From Rallus limicola (Eukaryota > Chordata > Aves > Gruiformes > Rallidae): a stretch of 64,000 nucleotides of DNA. Within the stretch, counting starts at the first letter, position 1, and each line of letters opens with the position of its first letter. The position numbers were made by a program, and so were the translations under genes. Under the pieces are notes generated by a model, which was given only the letters and a program-made list of their open reading frames with translations, did no database searches and was not told the origin of the DNA. Of the stretch, positions 61,601-64,000 are shown piece after piece. The stretch is from contig JAKCOZ010000005.1 in NCBI GenBank assembly GCA_022605955.1, positions 7,226,001 through 7,290,000 of the forward strand, read 5' to 3'.

Positions 61601-63763
61601 AACTAAATTCTTAAGGTATATTTCTTAATAGCACCTATAGTTATCCCCTGTTTAACAGGCATACGTTTTTATAAGACAGCACTGTTCTCACTACATCAGA
61701 AATAAACACAGTAAAGAGACAGAGAGAGAAAAGGAACGTTTAAATATCTGTAAGCAGAAATATCTTGTCTTCTTCACTATAGTTGTCTGCATTTTCATAC
61801 ACATACACACTCATGAAAACACAGGAATACCAGCTGGAAAAGTAAACTCGGAAAAAAAAAAATTCAAAGTATTGATGCATCTGAAAGTTGCAATTTACAA
61901 AAACCATTTAGCACTTACTAGCTTGAATAATGACTTTTTTCAACTTCTACTTGAGATACCAAATAACATCCTATTGAAACACACGGTAATTTATTGTCAT
62001 ACCAGTGAAAAAAGACTGTTCTTGCAGTGTTCATTTTTCAGATTAACAAGCAGACCTTTCAAAGAAGCAAGCTGAAGATGAAATGAAAAATACTTGAGGT
62101 AACATACACAAATGTTAGGCTTCACCCTATAGGTAGCAGTTACCAGGTAGAAAGTTCTGCCAATTGAAAGCATTTTGTGAGTGCTAACTGGTCCACTTCA
62201 TTTGGAATGATTTAACTGTTACGTGCTTTCATTAACAGCATAGATTTATTGAGGGATTTTTCCTTTCATCGTGTTAAGAAGTCCCATAATCATTTCCTGT
62301 GTAGGATCTGTAGGAAGAGTGTCAAAGAGGTGACAGACAGCAGTAAGTGCAATACTGTCAATATTATCACCCTACATAGCTGCTTCTACATGCCTCCTCA
62401 CATAAGAACAAACGGCCTTTTTTATTCAGTTTAGAGTTAAGCTATGATATATACGTAAATATATTTTGTTTTTATTTCCTCAGGCTATCCACTTTGGTGG
62501 CAAGTACAAAGTATGAACTGCAACAGATGAAAAGGGCCAATCATCAGTGGTAGCCTGTTACATTAAAAAACATCTCTCATACACAAGGCCTCATAAAAGG
62601 AATGTCACTCTAAATGCAAGATCTCATCAACTACATAGCATTACAAATGCTAATTTGGCTGACATATGGTTTTAATGAAGCTGGAAGAAAAATCCTTATC
62701 TACTGGTGTAGTTTAAAACTGTGAGCTGAGAAACAATTACTTAATCTGAAATGAGATTTGTTACATAAATCCATATAAGGCATTTGCTAAAAGGTTTCTA
62801 CTTCTTTACCCTCTATTAGCTCTCTTACATCAGCCTTCTTAGTGACCCCTTATTATGGGAAAATACCCAACCTTGGTGTAATAATTAAATGCTAAAGCCT
62901 TGGAAAATGTCCTGCTTCCCAAGATACCACTGATTTTATTTTTAATTCTCTGTTTTGTTTCCTTTTCTCACAAACAATAATCCATTTGCTGAATGAGACC
63001 TTTTCAAATCCCAGAGTCTTTTTGCTAATTACTATATTCACCAGTGGCACTCTCCAGATCACCGCCATGTGTTCTGAAAGAGAAGGATCCAACCTTAATT
63101 CCAACGCATTACTAAATAAAAGTTCAACCATGAATAAACAGAAACAGGAAAAGGGAGGAAGAGAAGGCAGAAAAAGAGTCACCATATTGCTAGTTCAGTG
63201 TTGGGCAAAGCCGAAGTCTCTGAGAAATACTTCCTCCCTTGTGTGCATCCTAAGGGAACCACTGACATTAAAGCTCTCAGATTTACACAAATTCCAGAGG
63301 TTTTGCCAGCTGTCTTTGATCCACAGACCTGACAAAATCAGCAGCATATCTCTTAAAGTAAAATTTCTGCAAATAACATTTCTGCTTCAGCAGCTCATAT
63401 GCTTTTGGAATGCAACCTGGACTGTTCCTTGTCTTTGAAAGATACAGTCAAAGTTTTATCCCTTTATATAGTAAGATTTGAAAAACATTCTAAAATCTTC
63501 TTAGACATTCAGAAGTGAATGCCATTGTGTAGATAGTGTCCCATTGGTCCCGCACAGCATTTGAGAAAAAATTACTTTCCTCCTGGAAATAACAGGAAGG
63601 AACTTTCTCAACATGTACTTTGATGAGTAAAGTAACATAATCTGCTCTGATTGTGATTTAGTGTAAACTCTAAATAGATGTCTAACCAATTATCATCACC
63701 TATTTGGTTTCCTAAGTGCAGCATTTTGTAACAGTATCTTAATTTCAAGCCATTTCTCCAATT
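55632..63763. other. AT-rich unique DNA, no gene recognised
   Basis: About 8 kb with no recognised transposable element. Simple sequence includes G-runs at 57836-57849 and a degenerate CA/TA-rich tract at about 60232-60302. The longest frame, 150 codons at 62986-63438, is Lys/Ser/Leu-rich with no domain, no splice-site context and no codon bias visible. The block 60440-60680 is raised as a possible conserved element. Confidence 0.5.
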
Positions 63764-64000
63764 TCACAGAATCACAGAATTGCAAGGTTGGAAAAGACCT
63801 TTAAGATGATAGAGATATGGTTTAGTAGAGGACAGGTACGGTTGGACTCTACCTACCTCATCTACCGGTCTTTTAAACACATCCAGGGTCAGTAGCTCAA
63901 CCACCTCCCTGGGCAGCCAGTTCCACATCCCAACAACTCTTTCAGTGAAGATTTTTTTCCTGATATCTAATCTGAACCTGCTCTAGTGCAGCTTAGTGCC
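63764..64000 (-). mobile_element. CR1 LINE, reverse strand, cut by window end
   Basis: The plus-strand reading starts tcacagaatcacagaattgc, then ggttggaaaagacctttaag, and later ccacctccctgggcagccag and ttccacatcccaacaactct. This is the reverse complement of a CR1 3' end. The element continues past the window edge. An internal 38-base segment, 63811-63848, is in the opposite orientation to the rest of the copy. Confidence 0.93.

Noticed and set aside
62986..63438. 150-codon plus-strand frame
   Set aside because: No recognisable motif, biased to Lys, Ser and Leu, and no promoter or splice context; compatible with chance.
1..64000. tRNA, rRNA or CRISPR arrays and bacterial operon signals
   Set aside because: No cloverleaf, rRNA core or regular spacer-repeat array was seen, and the repeats show the DNA is vertebrate nuclear.

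Overview
The window looks like AT-rich, gene-poor nuclear DNA from a bird. The identification rests on the repeats: several 3' fragments of the avian/reptilian LINE CR1 (with the typical ATTCTRTG-type tail), and three long-terminal-repeat copies of the avian ERVL-like type that end in ...CCACCA(CA). No SINE or L1 burden typical of mammals is visible; only a few badly eroded MIR-like fossils are suggested. I identified elements by recognising family sequence patterns, not by database search.

I found no convincing protein-coding gene, tRNA, rRNA or CRISPR array. All the longer open frames are either by-products of repeats (especially the LTRs, whose internal modules are about 45 bases long) or fall in AT-rich DNA, with no recognisable domain or codon pattern. 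The window is best read as a gene desert or the inside of a very long intron.

Layout: 1-4.7 kb, unique DNA with a GC-rich left edge. 4.7-7.8 kb, a MIR-like relic, then a pyrimidine-rich old repeat candidate split by a CR1 insertion at 6989-7656. 8.3-13.4 kb, two more CR1 tails, an AT-rich cluster of perfect palindromes (10351-10403), then a 17-C tract. 13.5-27.7 kb, unique DNA with one CpG-richer block (about 18940-19243) ending in a strong splice-donor-like sequence. 27.7-31.4 kb, an old CR1 relic and LTR 1 (5'-truncated). 33.3-36.8 kb, a cluster of G-runs with G-quadruplex potential. 37.3-37.95 kb, LTR 2, complete, with a matching 5-base target-site duplication. 43-44.3 kb, a CR1 relic and a MIR-like relic. 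50.1-50.25 kb, a TA/CA microsatellite joined to a 76-base near-perfect palindrome. 54.1-55.6 kb, LTR 3, an old ERVL-like LTR interrupted by a younger solo-LTR-like element. 63.76 kb to the end, a reverse-strand CR1 containing an internal 38-base microinversion.

The best leads are the microinversion at 63811-63848, the LTR-in-LTR nest at 54.1-55.6 kb, the palindrome at 50176-50251, and the possible non-coding exon near 19 kb. I did not see a previously undescribed multi-gene system here.
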